From: Niabella beijingensis
Lineage (GTDB): Bacteria; Bacteroidota; Bacteroidia; Chitinophagales; Chitinophagaceae
Length of the DNA stretch: 64,000 bases
Direction: 5' to 3'
Assembly: GCF_020034665.1 (NCBI RefSeq)
Contig: NZ_JAIQDI010000002.1
Coordinates: 1,240,001-1,304,000 of the forward strand
In this document: in pieces, positions 16,522-26,779 of the stretch
Layout: every line of letters begins with the position of its first letter
Numbering within the stretch: position 1 is the stretch's first letter
Made by a program: the position numbers and the translations under genes
Notes under the pieces: generated by a model
What the model was told of the DNA's origin: nothing
Databases searched by the model: none
What the model saw: only the letters and a program-made list of their open reading frames with translations

Positions 16522-18894
16522 ATGATCAAAAATTATTTTAAAACCGCCTGGCGCAATCTGATCCGGAATAAAGTATATTCTCTGATCAATATACTCGGTT
16601 TAAGTATCGGAATGGCAGCTTGTATACTCATCCTGTTATGGGTACAGAACCAGGTCAGCCATGATCAGTTTCATGATAAACTGGACCGTATCTATGTGAC
16701 GAACAACAGGGACATAAACGATGGAATCAAGCACGCCTGGGCCTGGACCCCTAATATTATGGGTCCAACGCTTAAGAAAGATTATCCCGAAGTGGAAGAT
16801 GCGGTCCGCTATTCGGACGGAAGCAATTTCCTTTTTACGGTAGGAGAGAAAAAACTGGTGCCTTCGGGTGCATTTGCCGATCCCGGTTTTCTTTCTGTAT
16901 TTACCTTTCCTTTACTGAAGGGCAATGAAAAGGATGCTTTAAAAGAAGTGCATAATATTGTGCTGACCGAAAAGCTGGCTACGAGCCTGTTTGGTGCGGA
17001 AGACCCGATGGGTAAGGTTGTTAAGGTCGATAGTGCCGATCAATTTACCGTGACCGGTGTGTTGAAGAACCTGCCGGATAATACGGCTTTTGACTTTGAC
17101 TACCTGTTGCCCTGGATGTATAAAGATAAATTGGGATGGACCGACAGTTCCTGGGGCAATAACTCGCTTGCCACCTATGTATTGTTAAAGCCCGGGGCTT
17201 CTCATGAGGCCTTTGATCAGAAAATAAATAAAATCACTACAGCGCATCTGACAAATGATCCGTTGTATAAAAACAGGGAAGTATTTACGCAGCCCTTTAA
17301 AGACCAGTGGTTGTATTCCAAACAGGAAAACGGCCGGTACACAGGGGGACGCATCGATATGGTACGGCTGTTTATGACCATAGCAGGACTTATTCTGATC
17401 ATCGCCTGCATCAATTTTATGAACCTGAGCACGGCCCGCAGTGAGAAACGGGCCAAGGAAGTGGGCATACGGAAAGTGGTGGGCGCGCAGAAAAAAGGAT
17501 TGATCGCTCAGTTCATCGGCGAGAGTGTACTGCTGTCCGGCATCGCTTTTGTATTTGCATTGACCATCGTTATCATTAGTCTGCCGGCATTCAGCAGGCT
17601 GGTGGATCAACGCCTGCACCTGCCCTTTGATAACCCCTTGTTTTGGTTGTTTGCCCTTGGTTTTATTTTATTCAGCGGAGCACTTGCAGGAAGTTATCCT
17701 GCGTTTTACCTGTCGGCATTTAATCCCGTTAAGGTATTAAAAGGATTGTTTAAATCGTCAACGGCTGCGGTAAGTCCGAGAAAAGTGCTCGTAGTCGTTC
17801 AGTTCACATTTGCGGTATTGCTGATCATTTCCACGATCATCGTGATGCAGCAGATCCGGCATGCCCAATCCAGGGATAACGGGTATGATGCCCACAACCT
17901 GGTATTCGTAACCATGAACGGCACTATTGAAAAGAACTATCAACTCATCCGGAATGAGCTGGTAAGCAGTGGAGCAGCTGTTGCGGTTACCAAATCTATG
18001 AGCCCCATTACCGAACGCTATAGCGATAGCTGGGATTTCTCATGGACGGGCAGTACGGAGGAGGACAAAAAAGTAGACTTTGTAAGAATGGCTTCAGACG
18101 CCGATTTTGTAAAAACCCTGGGAACAAAGCTGGTAGCAGGCCGTGATATTGATATTTATAAATATCCGGGAGACTCAAATGTGGTGTTGCTGAATGAAAC
18201 GGCGGTTAGGATGATGCATGTTAAAGATCCGCTGACAACCCTGCTGAAAGCAGACGACAAGGATTGGCGGGTAGTGGGTGTGGTAAAGGATTTTATCTAC
18301 CAGTCGCCCTATGAAAAAGTACAGCAGCTGATCGTCTTTGGCCCCGGTTCCTGGTTCAATACCATTCAATTTAAACTGAACCCGGCAAATACCACCAGGC
18401 AGAACCTGGATATTGCGGGAGGGATTTTCAAACGGTATAATTCCGAGTATCCTTTTGATTACAAGTTTGTGGATACGGAATATGCGCGGAAATTTAAAGA
18501 GGAACAGAAAACGGGAACCATGGCCGCTTTGTTTGCGGGACTGACGGTTTTCATATCCTGTCTGGGTTTATTTGCATTGTCCACCTATATGGCTGAGACG
18601 CGGATCAAAGAGATCGGTGTCCGTAAGGTATTGGGTGCTTCGGTCTTTAATATTACTTCCTTATTGTCGGGCGATTTTTTAAAGCTGGTCATTATTTCCT
18701 GTGTGGTGGCCTCACCGGTCGCGTGGTTTATCATGAACAAATGGCTGAAGAACTATGATTACCGTATTACGATCGGATGGCCGGTTTTTGCGGGAACAAC
18801 CCTGCTGGTACTGGTGATTGCTTTGATCACGGTAAGCTCGCAGGCCATCCGGGCGGCCGTTGCCAACCCGGTGAAGGCATTGCGTTCGGAGTAG
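16522..18894 (+). CDS. duplicated FtsX/MacB-type ABC permease 2 (class A)
   Basis: A 790-residue permease. The frame opens at 16462, but the ATG at 16522 gives MIKNYFKTAWRNLIRNK, the family start; the upstream 20 codons are intergenic filler (CTCAAACCTCAAATCTGAG). First coupling stretch ARSEKRAKEVGIRKVVGAQ, second AETRIKEIGVRKVLGAS after ISCLGLFALS. The second periplasmic domain has the class A marks: SMSPITERYSDSW and VVKDFIYQSPYEKVQQL. Its closest look-alike in these loops is permease 16. Tail NPVKALRSE. Confidence 0.93.
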   Translation: MIKNYFKTAWRNLIRNKVYSLINILGLSIGMAACILILLWVQNQVSHDQFHDKLDRIYVTNNRDINDGIKHAWAWTPNIMGPTLKKDYPEVEDAVRYSDGSNFLFTVGEKKLVPSGAFADPGFLSVFTFPLLKGNEKDALKEVHNIVLTEKLATSLFGAEDPMGKVVKVDSADQFTVTGVLKNLPDNTAFDFDYLLPWMYKDKLGWTDSSWGNNSLATYVLLKPGASHEAFDQKINKITTAHLTNDPLYKNREVFTQPFKDQWLYSKQENGRYTGGRIDMVRLFMTIAGLILIIACINFMNLSTARSEKRAKEVGIRKVVGAQKKGLIAQFIGESVLLSGIAFVFALTIVIISLPAFSRLVDQRLHLPFDNPLFWLFALGFILFSGALAGSYPAFYLSAFNPVKVLKGLFKSSTAAVSPRKVLVVVQFTFAVLLIISTIIVMQQIRHAQSRDNGYDAHNLVFVTMNGTIEKNYQLIRNELVSSGAAVAVTKSMSPITERYSDSWDFSWTGSTEEDKKVDFVRMASDADFVKTLGTKLVAGRDIDIYKYPGDSNVVLLNETAVRMMHVKDPLTTLLKADDKDWRVVGVVKDFIYQSPYEKVQQLIVFGPGSWFNTIQFKLNPANTTRQNLDIAGGIFKRYNSEYPFDYKFVDTEYARKFKEEQKTGTMAALFAGLTVFISCLGLFALSTYMAETRIKEIGVRKVLGASVFNITSLLSGDFLKLVIISCVVASPVAWFIMNKWLKNYDYRITIGWPVFAGTTLLVLVIALITVSSQAIRAAVANPVKALRSE

Positions 18895-19006
18895 GGAACA
18901 GCAGCTGGTGGATAGGACACCCCGATGCCAATCTCAAATTTAAAATTTCAAATCCCAAGTCTCTGGTCTCAAATCTCAGATCTCAAACCTCAAATCTGAC
19001 GAAGCA

Positions 19007-21379
19007 ATGATCAAAAATTATCTGAAAACCGCGTGGCGAAGCCTATGGGCAAATAAATTTTACAGTTTGCTGAATGTAACCGGTCTGGCGGTGGGCCTGG
19101 CAGCTGGTATCCTGTTGCTGATCTGGGTGCAGGATGAGCGGAGTTATGATAAATTCCATCGCAATGCTAAAAATATTTTTCTCATTAATAGTGAACTGCC
19201 CTCTGAAGATAAACCGTTGTTCTGGTCGGGTGCCCCGGGGCCGCTGGCAATCATCGCAAAGAAAATTCCCGAAATAAAAGCCGTTGTAAGGGTCTCGGGT
19301 TTCGGGGAGCAATTGTCTGATGCTTCCGGCAATAAGGTGCTGCGGGAGAACCAGCTTTATTGCGTTGATAGCAGTTTCCTGTCCCTGTTCGATTTTCCAT
19401 TGGTAAAGGGCAGCCGGCAGGCGTTTTTGCCGGGGTTGCATTCTGTGGCGTTAACGCGTGCCACCGCAGAAAAGCTGTTTGGAACCGCCGACGCGATCGG
19501 CAAGATTGTCCGGCACAATAAAGTGAACTTCACCGTTTCAGCAATACTGGAAAATGTTCCGGAAAATTCCACGATCCGCTTTGATGCAATTTTTCCGATG
19601 GCGCTGTATGCACAGAATTTTACACGCAATGGCGGCAATGGCGAATGGAAGACGATCGACGAGGATATGGGAAACTACAACTTCAACACCTATGTATTAT
19701 TAAATCCCGGGGCGGATCCTGTGAAGGTGGGGAACGCATTTTCTGATCTGTACCGCGCAGCAAGGAATGGCGACAGTAAGACCAGTTTCCATCTGCAAAA
19801 TCTCGAAGAACTGCATCTTGTCGCGAACGATGGCAACAGATCCGGTCAGCAGACCGTAAAAGTGATCCTTGCTGTAGCCATTCTTCTCCTGGTGATCGCC
19901 AGTATCAATTATGTAAATCTCTCCACTGCCCGTGCAATGGCCCGTGTAAAAGAAGTAAGCATCCGCAAGATCGTGGGCGCAGAGCGGAGCCAGCTTTTTT
20001 TTCAGTTTGTAACAGAGACCCTGCTGCTTTTCTGCCTTGCGTTGCTGCTTGCATTTGGATGCGTCCTGTTGTTGTTGCCTTTGTATAACTCGATTTCGGG
20101 GAAGGAGCTGCAACTGGGCCTGCAGGAGGGCGCTATCTGGAAAGCAATCGGAATGGCCGCACTGATCACCTTGTTGTTATCCGGCATTTATCCGGCACTG
20201 TTACTCTCTTCATTCAACCCCGCGCGGTCACTTAAAGGACAATTGGCCCCGGGAGTGGGTATAGCCGTGCTGAGAAAGGGCCTGGTAGTATTCCAGTTCT
20301 TTATTTCGATCGTACTGCTTGTTGGTACGATGGTTATGGGCCGGCAGATGAAGTACATCCGGAATAAGGACCTGGGTTTTGATAAAAGCTATGTATTCGC
20401 AACGGCCTTCCCCGATAGTGCTTGGAACCACCTCGATGCTATAAAAACGGAACTGCGGAAATCTCCCTCGGTTATATCAGTGGGAATTGCAGCAGAAAGC
20501 GATATCATGAATGTAACAAGTGGTTCCGGTGATATTGAGTGGCAGGGAAAAATGCCTGGCAAACAGATGATGATCAGTGAGGTAGCTGCTGGAAAAGATT
20601 TTTTGACGACATTAAAACTGACCTTCCTGGAAGGACAGGATTTTGCGGGCACACCTGCAGACAGTAATAAATATATTGTAAATGAAACCGCTGTAAAGCA
20701 GATGGGGTTAAAGCCGCCGTATCTGAACCAGCCCATTACTTCTCACTCCCGGAAGGGGTATATAGCGGGAGTGGTAAAAGATTTTAATTTTCAGCCACTT
20801 ACAAAAGCCATCGGCCCGATTCTTTTCCATACGTTCTGGAAGGGGAATGTATTTTATATCCGTACTACCGGTAGCGGAGCGCAGGCCGCAATCCGGGCAA
20901 CAGAAAAGGAGTATAAGAAGTATGCCGATAACCAGCCTTTTACCTATGAGTTTCTGGATAAAAAATTTGATGCACACTACCGGGCAGCACAACGTACGGG
21001 TACACTTTTTAACGTATTTGCAGGTATCGCGATATTTATCTCCTGCCTTGGATTGTTCGGACTGGCTACTTATACCGCACAGCGGAAAGTAAAGGAGATC
21101 GGTATCCGGAAGGTACTCGGTGCCAGTGTTCCGGGCATCGTGGGGTTGCTTTCCGCAGGTTTTTTAAAACTGATCCTGGTGGCTGTTGTACTGGCGGTAC
21201 CGATATCTCATATCTGGATGCAACGCTGGCTGCAGAATTTTGCGTATGTAACGCCTCTTTCGTGGACGGTATTTGCTGTTGCTGCCGCTTTTGTATTGCT
21301 GATCGCTTTTGCAACGATATGTATACAGGCCGTCAGGGCTGCAGTTGCAAACCCTGCTCATTCGCTCCGGTCGGAATAG
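19007..21379 (+). CDS. duplicated FtsX/MacB-type ABC permease 3 (class B)
   Basis: A 790-residue permease starting MIKNYLKTAWRSLWANK. In the first FtsX half the usual EVGIRK is EVSIRKIVGAERS, a Gly-to-Ser change, and the line before it is INYVNLSTARAMARVK rather than INFMNLSTARSEKR. Permease 11 shares INYVNLSTARSM and the stretch around GLKxP, so 3 and 11 form a pair. The second half is conventional (AQRKVKEIGIRKVLGAS). Class B mark: GVVKDFNFQPLTK. The tail NPAHSLRSE is the only one without Val after Pro. The 112-base gap before it is made of CTCAAATCT-like repeats. Confidence 0.92.
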   Translation: MIKNYLKTAWRSLWANKFYSLLNVTGLAVGLAAGILLLIWVQDERSYDKFHRNAKNIFLINSELPSEDKPLFWSGAPGPLAIIAKKIPEIKAVVRVSGFGEQLSDASGNKVLRENQLYCVDSSFLSLFDFPLVKGSRQAFLPGLHSVALTRATAEKLFGTADAIGKIVRHNKVNFTVSAILENVPENSTIRFDAIFPMALYAQNFTRNGGNGEWKTIDEDMGNYNFNTYVLLNPGADPVKVGNAFSDLYRAARNGDSKTSFHLQNLEELHLVANDGNRSGQQTVKVILAVAILLLVIASINYVNLSTARAMARVKEVSIRKIVGAERSQLFFQFVTETLLLFCLALLLAFGCVLLLLPLYNSISGKELQLGLQEGAIWKAIGMAALITLLLSGIYPALLLSSFNPARSLKGQLAPGVGIAVLRKGLVVFQFFISIVLLVGTMVMGRQMKYIRNKDLGFDKSYVFATAFPDSAWNHLDAIKTELRKSPSVISVGIAAESDIMNVTSGSGDIEWQGKMPGKQMMISEVAAGKDFLTTLKLTFLEGQDFAGTPADSNKYIVNETAVKQMGLKPPYLNQPITSHSRKGYIAGVVKDFNFQPLTKAIGPILFHTFWKGNVFYIRTTGSGAQAAIRATEKEYKKYADNQPFTYEFLDKKFDAHYRAAQRTGTLFNVFAGIAIFISCLGLFGLATYTAQRKVKEIGIRKVLGASVPGIVGLLSAGFLKLILVAVVLAVPISHIWMQRWLQNFAYVTPLSWTVFAVAAAFVLLIAFATICIQAVRAAVANPAHSLRSE

Positions 21380-21421
21380 GGCGTATAGCAGGACTGGTTA
21401 ACGTCGGAAAAAAATAAAACG

Positions 21422-23845
21422 ATGTTCAGGAATTATTTAAAAACATTATTGCGGACGCTGCAGCGTAATAAAATGCCGGCTGCCATAAACATTATAGGGA
21501 TGGCTGTGGCTTTTGCCTGTTGCATCCTGCTGCTGCTGATGGGGTACAATGAGTTTACCTACGATAATTTTCATACGAATAACAGGAATCTCTATAAGGT
21601 TTATAAGTTTAAGAACACGGCGGGCGGAACGGAATATTCCACCTCCATGTCGTTTCCCGCAGCACCGGCATTAAAGAAGGAAAATATGGGTGTGGTGAGG
21701 GCCACTAATTTTTTTCAGGGAGGGGAAGGTGTCCGCTATGGTGATAAAACCCTGCAGCGCTCCACAAACCTGGTGGATAATGATTTTTTCAGTATGTTCA
21801 GTTTTCCGGTTGTAAGAGGCGCACAGCAGCAACAGTTGGCACAGCTGAACAGCGTGGTTCTCACTGAGGGCACCGCTCAAAGCCTGTTCGGGAAAGAAGA
21901 TCCCATCGGCAAGATCATCGAGGTGAATATCGGCGGCCGGTGGAACAATCTGCAGGTGAGTTCCGTATTAAAAAAGATACCGGATAATTCATCCATAACG
22001 TTCGATCTCCTGGCGCGTGCAGAGCTCAATCCTGAATACGCCGCACTGAAAAACAAATGGGATGCTTCTTTCAGCAATGTCTTCGTACAGCTGGCGCCGG
22101 GTGTATCGGGGCAGCAGGCCGAAAAGCAGCTGCGTTCCTTTACCGGAAAATATGTACCGGTGAACAGGATGTTGCTTAAAAAACAGGGATTGCAGGAAGA
22201 TGCCAATGGCGATTTTTATGGATTGAAGTTGTTACCGTTGAAAGCGCTTCATTTTTCCGGAAAACTGGGTGATGGCAGAACCATCAGCAAGTCCTTTATT
22301 TATATTTTACTATTGGTAGCGGGAGTGATCCTGCTTATTGCCTGTTTCAATTTTGTAAACCTCAACATCGGACAGTCGCTGAAACGGGGCAAGGAGATCG
22401 GCATGCGCAAATGTATGGGCGCCGGTAAAAAACAGATATGGTTTCAGTTCTGGGGCGAATGTTTTTTTATATTGCTGATTGCTTTTTTGCTGGGAGGATG
22501 CCTGGTGTTTATTTGTTCCGGGCCGTTTAATCAGTTATTCGGAACGTTTATTGATCCCCGGATGGTATTTGACCCGATGATACTTGCAGGGCTGTTGCTG
22601 CTGCTGGGTGCCGTTTCATTGGTTTCCTCCGGCTATCCCTCCTTACTGCTTACCAATCTGAAAGCAACCGAGGTACTGAAGGGGAAAATAGCAGCGGAGC
22701 GGAAGAGCAGCTTCAGGAGTACCCTGATCGTGGCACAATTCGTTATCGCTATTGTACTGATCTGTGCCACAATGATCATTTACCTGCAATTTCTGCATTT
22801 GCGGGAGGCGCCGCTCGGTTATGATGCCGGTTCGCTGGTGTCTGTTCCCCTGCATGATAATGCCAAAGGGAAACAAACGATTTCAAAGATGCGCAGCTTA
22901 CTGAACGCACAATCCGGTATAGTACGCATTTCCGGCAGTGATATCAACCTGGGCCGGGGACGCGACGGCTTGATAAACAAATCCTCGGTAAGCTTTGACT
23001 ACGGAGATAAAATAGTCCGGACAAACCTGGTCTTTGCAGATTACGACATTATAAAAACGCTGGGGCTGCCGCTGAAGGCGGGACGTGATCTATCCGGCGG
23101 GTATGTTGCGGATACGGCACATTCAGTAATTGTAACGGAAAGTGTGGTAAAACAGTTCGGGTTGAAAGATCCCATCGGTCACTCTTTTACGATCGACAGT
23201 GCCGGGCCCAAACAACAGATCATTGGCGTGATTCCGGATTTTCATCTGTACTCGATGTTTGAAAAAACGGAGCCACTGATGATCGGTATGGAAACCGCCA
23301 CAGAGCCGATCGGCTACTTGCTGGTGCGCATCAATACGCAAAACCCGGTACAGGCTATGGATCTGATAAAACAGGCATATGCTGTTGCAGAACCGGGGCT
23401 GGAATTCCGGGGTTCCTTTGTGGATGAGAATATAGAGCGCTGGTATCAGCGGGAGAAAAGTCTTACAGAAATGTTTACCCTCTCTGCAGGGATCGCAATC
23501 CTGCTTTCGTGTATGGGACTTTTCGGGGTCTCGTTTATTGTCATCAGCCAGCGGATAAAGGAAATTGGTATTCGCAAGGTATTGGGTGCCTCTGTTCCGG
23601 GCGTTGTATTGCTTATCATCCGGCAGTTTGTGAAACCCGTTCTTATCGCGTTGATCATTGCCGTGCCGATTGCTGTGTGGGCAATGGGGCAGTGGCTGCA
23701 GGGCTTCGAATATCGTATCAGCATGCACTGGTGGGTGTTTGTGGCGGCCGGGGTTATGGCATTGATCATTGCTGTACTGACGGTGGGTGTTCAGTCGGTT
23801 AAAACGGCGCTGGCCAATCCGGTGACTGCACTGCGGTCGGAATAG
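21422..23845 (+). CDS. duplicated FtsX/MacB-type ABC permease 4 (divergent)
   Basis: An 807-residue permease, one of the most divergent copies. It starts MFRNYLKTLLRTLQRNK with TLLRT in place of TAWRN. The first half reads NFVNLNIGQSLKRGKEIGMR then KCMGAGKKQIW, unlike the STARS type. The second half is LSCMGLFGVSFIVIS then QRIKEIGIRKVLGAS. Class B mark: VIPDFHLYSMFEK. Tail NPVTALRSE. It lies 42 bases after permease 3 and ends the first block; the next gene is 132 bases on. Confidence 0.91.
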   Translation: MFRNYLKTLLRTLQRNKMPAAINIIGMAVAFACCILLLLMGYNEFTYDNFHTNNRNLYKVYKFKNTAGGTEYSTSMSFPAAPALKKENMGVVRATNFFQGGEGVRYGDKTLQRSTNLVDNDFFSMFSFPVVRGAQQQQLAQLNSVVLTEGTAQSLFGKEDPIGKIIEVNIGGRWNNLQVSSVLKKIPDNSSITFDLLARAELNPEYAALKNKWDASFSNVFVQLAPGVSGQQAEKQLRSFTGKYVPVNRMLLKKQGLQEDANGDFYGLKLLPLKALHFSGKLGDGRTISKSFIYILLLVAGVILLIACFNFVNLNIGQSLKRGKEIGMRKCMGAGKKQIWFQFWGECFFILLIAFLLGGCLVFICSGPFNQLFGTFIDPRMVFDPMILAGLLLLLGAVSLVSSGYPSLLLTNLKATEVLKGKIAAERKSSFRSTLIVAQFVIAIVLICATMIIYLQFLHLREAPLGYDAGSLVSVPLHDNAKGKQTISKMRSLLNAQSGIVRISGSDINLGRGRDGLINKSSVSFDYGDKIVRTNLVFADYDIIKTLGLPLKAGRDLSGGYVADTAHSVIVTESVVKQFGLKDPIGHSFTIDSAGPKQQIIGVIPDFHLYSMFEKTEPLMIGMETATEPIGYLLVRINTQNPVQAMDLIKQAYAVAEPGLEFRGSFVDENIERWYQREKSLTEMFTLSAGIAILLSCMGLFGVSFIVISQRIKEIGIRKVLGASVPGVVLLIIRQFVKPVLIALIIAVPIAVWAMGQWLQGFEYRISMHWWVFVAAGVMALIIAVLTVGVQSVKTALANPVTALRSE

Positions 23846-23977
23846 CGGACGAAGGCCGGCTGCATAAATGATTGTAACATTTTGTAGAATCCTGCGATTA
23901 ATCAGTAGGGTCAATTATCAATAACCGGGACGATACCATGTTCTGAAGGAACGGAATGTCTGAAAACTAAAATTATC

Positions 23978-25018
23978 ATGAAAAGGAATTTATTATTGTT
24001 ATTGTTTATGCTGGGCGTGTTTTGTGTGCATGCGCAGTGGGGACAGAATGAAACACCATTTCTTACTCAATCCTTTAGCCCGGCTGCGGTAAAGGTAATT
24101 AAGGCAGAGACCTCCGGCGGGTTTATCAAAGTGGAAGGAGGGAGGTCCTCCGGACTGGTAGAGGTGTATGTGACGCCTTCCAATGGCGGTATGCGCAAAA
24201 AGATGTCTGAACAGCAGATCAAAGAGATATTGAACAGGTATTATGATCTTGAAGTACGTACTTCCGGCAATACGTTGCTGGTAAGAGCAACAAGAAAAGA
24301 TCATTCCTGGAGCGAGAAGACGGCGCTGTCTGTTTCTTTTAAGATCCATTCCGGTAAGAATGTAGACACGGAGCTCAAAACCAGTGGAGGCAGTATCACC
24401 TTATCGGAGCTTAAAGGCGATCAGCTTTTCAAAACAAGCGGTGGAAGTCTGACGATACACGCTGTTGATGGAAAAATAACCGGGAAGACTTCCGGGGGAA
24501 GTATCGACGTGACGGATGCTACGGATGAGATTGATCTGGTTACGAGCGGAGGCTCCATCAAAGCCGATAACCTTAAAGGCCGGATCCGGCTGAAGACCTC
24601 CGGCGGATCGCTTTCCCTGTCCGATCTTTCCGGCACTATCGAAGCACGCACCAGCGGAGGCTCGATCACCGCCTCGGATATCAGGGGCGATCTGCTGACA
24701 AGCACTTCTGGCGGAAGCGTAACGCTGAGCGGGATTGACGGGAATCTTGAAGCCAGCACTTCAGGCGGAAGGATCAGGGCACAGCTGGTAGGGACAAAGG
24801 ATTTCGTAAAACTGAGAACCTCTGCCGGCGGCGTTAATGTGAATATGCCGCGGACCAGTGATGCCCAGTTAAACCTCAGGGGCAACAAGGTAAATATCAG
24901 CCGGCTTGGTAACTTCAACGGTTCTATTGAAAAAGATCATGTAAGGGGAACCATCGGATCCGGAAAATTACTTGTTGAAGTGGCTGCTTCCAGTGGTAAT
25001 GTTGATGTAAATATGTAA
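23978..25018 (+). CDS. exported DUF4097-like protein with TSGGS repeats
   Basis: A 346-residue exported protein. Signal peptide ends at FCVHA, then QWGQN. From about residue 135 to 275 there are eight repeats of about 18-21 residues, each centred on TSGG(S/R) followed by a short strand (KTSGGSITL, KTSGGSLTI, KTSGGSIDV, VTSGGSIKA, KTSGGSLSL, RTSGGSITA, STSGGSVTL, STSGGRIRA), then a TSAGG variant. An earlier TSGGF (about residue 46) may belong to the same fold. Such regular Gly/Ser turns and strands fit a right-handed beta-helix as in DUF4097 or GIN-type putative adhesins. A surface or periplasmic location is likely; the binding partner is unknown. It sits between the two permease blocks and is followed by a strong terminator. 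Confidence 0.85.
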   Translation: MKRNLLLLLFMLGVFCVHAQWGQNETPFLTQSFSPAAVKVIKAETSGGFIKVEGGRSSGLVEVYVTPSNGGMRKKMSEQQIKEILNRYYDLEVRTSGNTLLVRATRKDHSWSEKTALSVSFKIHSGKNVDTELKTSGGSITLSELKGDQLFKTSGGSLTIHAVDGKITGKTSGGSIDVTDATDEIDLVTSGGSIKADNLKGRIRLKTSGGSLSLSDLSGTIEARTSGGSITASDIRGDLLTSTSGGSVTLSGIDGNLEASTSGGRIRAQLVGTKDFVKLRTSAGGVNVNMPRTSDAQLNLRGNKVNISRLGNFNGSIEKDHVRGTIGSGKLLVEVAASSGNVDVNM

Positions 25019-25047
25019 GTTGACCAATGCTGATGTCTCTATATATT

Positions 25048-25089
25048 AAAAACTGTACCGGAGCGTACAGTTTTTTGTTTTTAGCAACG
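25048..25089 (+). terminator. intrinsic terminator, also a degenerate copy of the shared dyad
   Basis: An 11-bp stem (AAAAACTGTAC with GTACAGTTTTT), a 6-base loop CGGAGC and a T-rich tail end the DUF4097 gene. The same bases read as TGTACCGGAGCGTACA, spacer GTTTTT, then TGTTTTTAGCAACGC. This closely follows the dyad pair at 26780-26819, but the second dyad is broken. A CGGCAC at 25154 has no -12 partner and is 78 rather than 68-70 bases from the second dyad. Confidence 0.65.
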
Positions 25090-25178
25090 CTTCCTCTCCG
25101 GTTACGGAACCGTGTTCGCGTAATTTGTGTAACTTCAATAGCCGTCTGTATTCCGGCACAGGACCCAATAACATCTGT

Positions 25179-26699
25179 ATGAAGCAACTCTTTTTTTTAC
25201 TTGGAATGATTGGTACATTATGCGGACAGGCGCAACGCTCGGAGTCTTTTGTCCGTGACAGTCTGGACAGGTATGTGGCGGATGCTATGCAGGCCTGGCA
25301 GATCCCGGGCGTGGCAGTGGCCGTTGTCAGGAATGGGAAGACGGTTTTAATGCGCATCTATGGCATCCGGGAATTGGGCAGCCCCGGGAAAATAGGTTCA
25401 AATACGCTTTTCATGATCGGCTCCAACACAAAAGCATTTACCGCTACTGCACTTGCGTTGCTGCAGGCCGAAGATAAACTCAAGCTCGGCGATCCGGTGA
25501 TAAAATATCTTCCGGAGTTTAAATTATACGATCCATGGGTGACACAGCATGCTACCATCCGGGATCTTCTTTCCCACCGGTTGGGCTTTAATACCTTCCA
25601 GGGAGATTTTATGTTCTTTGATTCTGATCTTTCTTCCGGACAGGTGCGGGAAAAGCTGGCAAAGCTAAAACCCGCTTACGATTTCAGGACCACCTGGGGA
25701 TATTGTAATGCCGCCTTTCTTACAGCGGGTGAAATCATTCCCCGGGTGACCGGAAAAAGCTGGGCGCAATATCTCCGGGAGCGGATCTTCGATCCGTTGG
25801 GCATGAACCATACCGTCGCCCTTTCTTCAGATTTTCCAAAGCAAAAGAACATTGCGGCTGCTCATACCGTATACCTGGGCAAACTGATGAAAGTTCCTTA
25901 CGGGCAGATCGACAACCTGGCACCGGCGGGAAGCATCGGCTCTTCCATCGCGGATATGACCCACTGGGTAGAGTTGCAGCTTGCAGAAGGGGCATATCAG
26001 GGCAAACAGGTGATCCCGGGCGGTGCGATCTTCGAGACCCGCATGCCGCATTCCATCATCGGGTTGGGTGGACATGCTTTTAACCGTTCCCAGTTCGGTC
26101 TCTATGGCCTGGGATGGTTCACCGGGTCTTATGAGGCCCGCCGGGTAGTTTCGCATACCGGTGGTGTGAATGGTTTTTTAACAAGTGTATACCTGTTGCC
26201 GGAGGAACAGCTGGGTATTATCGTTCTTACGAATACGGAGTCGAATAATTTTTATAACGACCTTACCAATGAGCTGGCCGATGCATATCTTGATCTGCCA
26301 TTCCGGAACTACAGCCGGCGATCCATCACCCGGCTGCAGCAACGCCGCAACAAGGAGATTAAGGAAGCAGAGGAAAGACAACAACAGATCGCTTCAAAGC
26401 CCCGGCTTCCGGTGTCACTGGACGCCTTTACCGGACAGTATGAACACTCCGTTTACGGGAAGATGAACATCACAAGGGAAAAGGATACACTTGTAATGCA
26501 TTTTGAGCATCACCCCCGTCTCACCGGACGACTTTACCCGAAGCAAAAAGATGCCTTCTGGTGCTTTTACAGCATTCCGATGTACGGGATCGAGGAAATA
26601 CCTTTTACTATAGAAGGCGGCAACGTAAAGACAATAACGGTGCGGGTTGCGGGTTTTATTGAGGATGCGCCTTATGTGTTCAGCAAGACCAGGGACTGA
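25179..26699 (+). CDS. exported serine hydrolase, class C beta-lactamase/esterase fold with DUF3471
   Basis: The frame opens at 25125, but the ATG at 25179 gives a signal peptide (MKQLFFLLGMIGTLCGQAQ) and is chosen; 506 residues. SNTK (82-85) is the SxxK nucleophile motif, YCN in the segment WGYCNAAF is the second motif, and HTGG in VSHTGGVNGF stands for the KTG-type box. A C-terminal DUF3471-like domain begins near SLDAFTGQYEHSVYG. The family includes D-aminopeptidases, esterases and lactamase-like peptidases of the periplasm; the substrate cannot be told. It lies between permease blocks, 160 bases after the DUF4097 gene, and could act on what the transporters move, but that is only suggested by position. 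Confidence 0.9.
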   Translation: MKQLFFLLGMIGTLCGQAQRSESFVRDSLDRYVADAMQAWQIPGVAVAVVRNGKTVLMRIYGIRELGSPGKIGSNTLFMIGSNTKAFTATALALLQAEDKLKLGDPVIKYLPEFKLYDPWVTQHATIRDLLSHRLGFNTFQGDFMFFDSDLSSGQVREKLAKLKPAYDFRTTWGYCNAAFLTAGEIIPRVTGKSWAQYLRERIFDPLGMNHTVALSSDFPKQKNIAAAHTVYLGKLMKVPYGQIDNLAPAGSIGSSIADMTHWVELQLAEGAYQGKQVIPGGAIFETRMPHSIIGLGGHAFNRSQFGLYGLGWFTGSYEARRVVSHTGGVNGFLTSVYLLPEEQLGIIVLTNTESNNFYNDLTNELADAYLDLPFRNYSRRSITRLQQRRNKEIKEAEERQQQIASKPRLPVSLDAFTGQYEHSVYGKMNITREKDTLVMHFEHHPRLTGRLYPKQKDAFWCFYSIPMYGIEEIPFTIEGGNVKTITVRVAGFIEDAPYVFSKTRD

Positions 26700-26779
26700 G
26701 AGCCCTTCTTCCTGTTCCGGAGTTCATCCCGGTATTACCGCAGCGATCTGCTTTGCAGGCAGCAACAGCATTACAAAAC

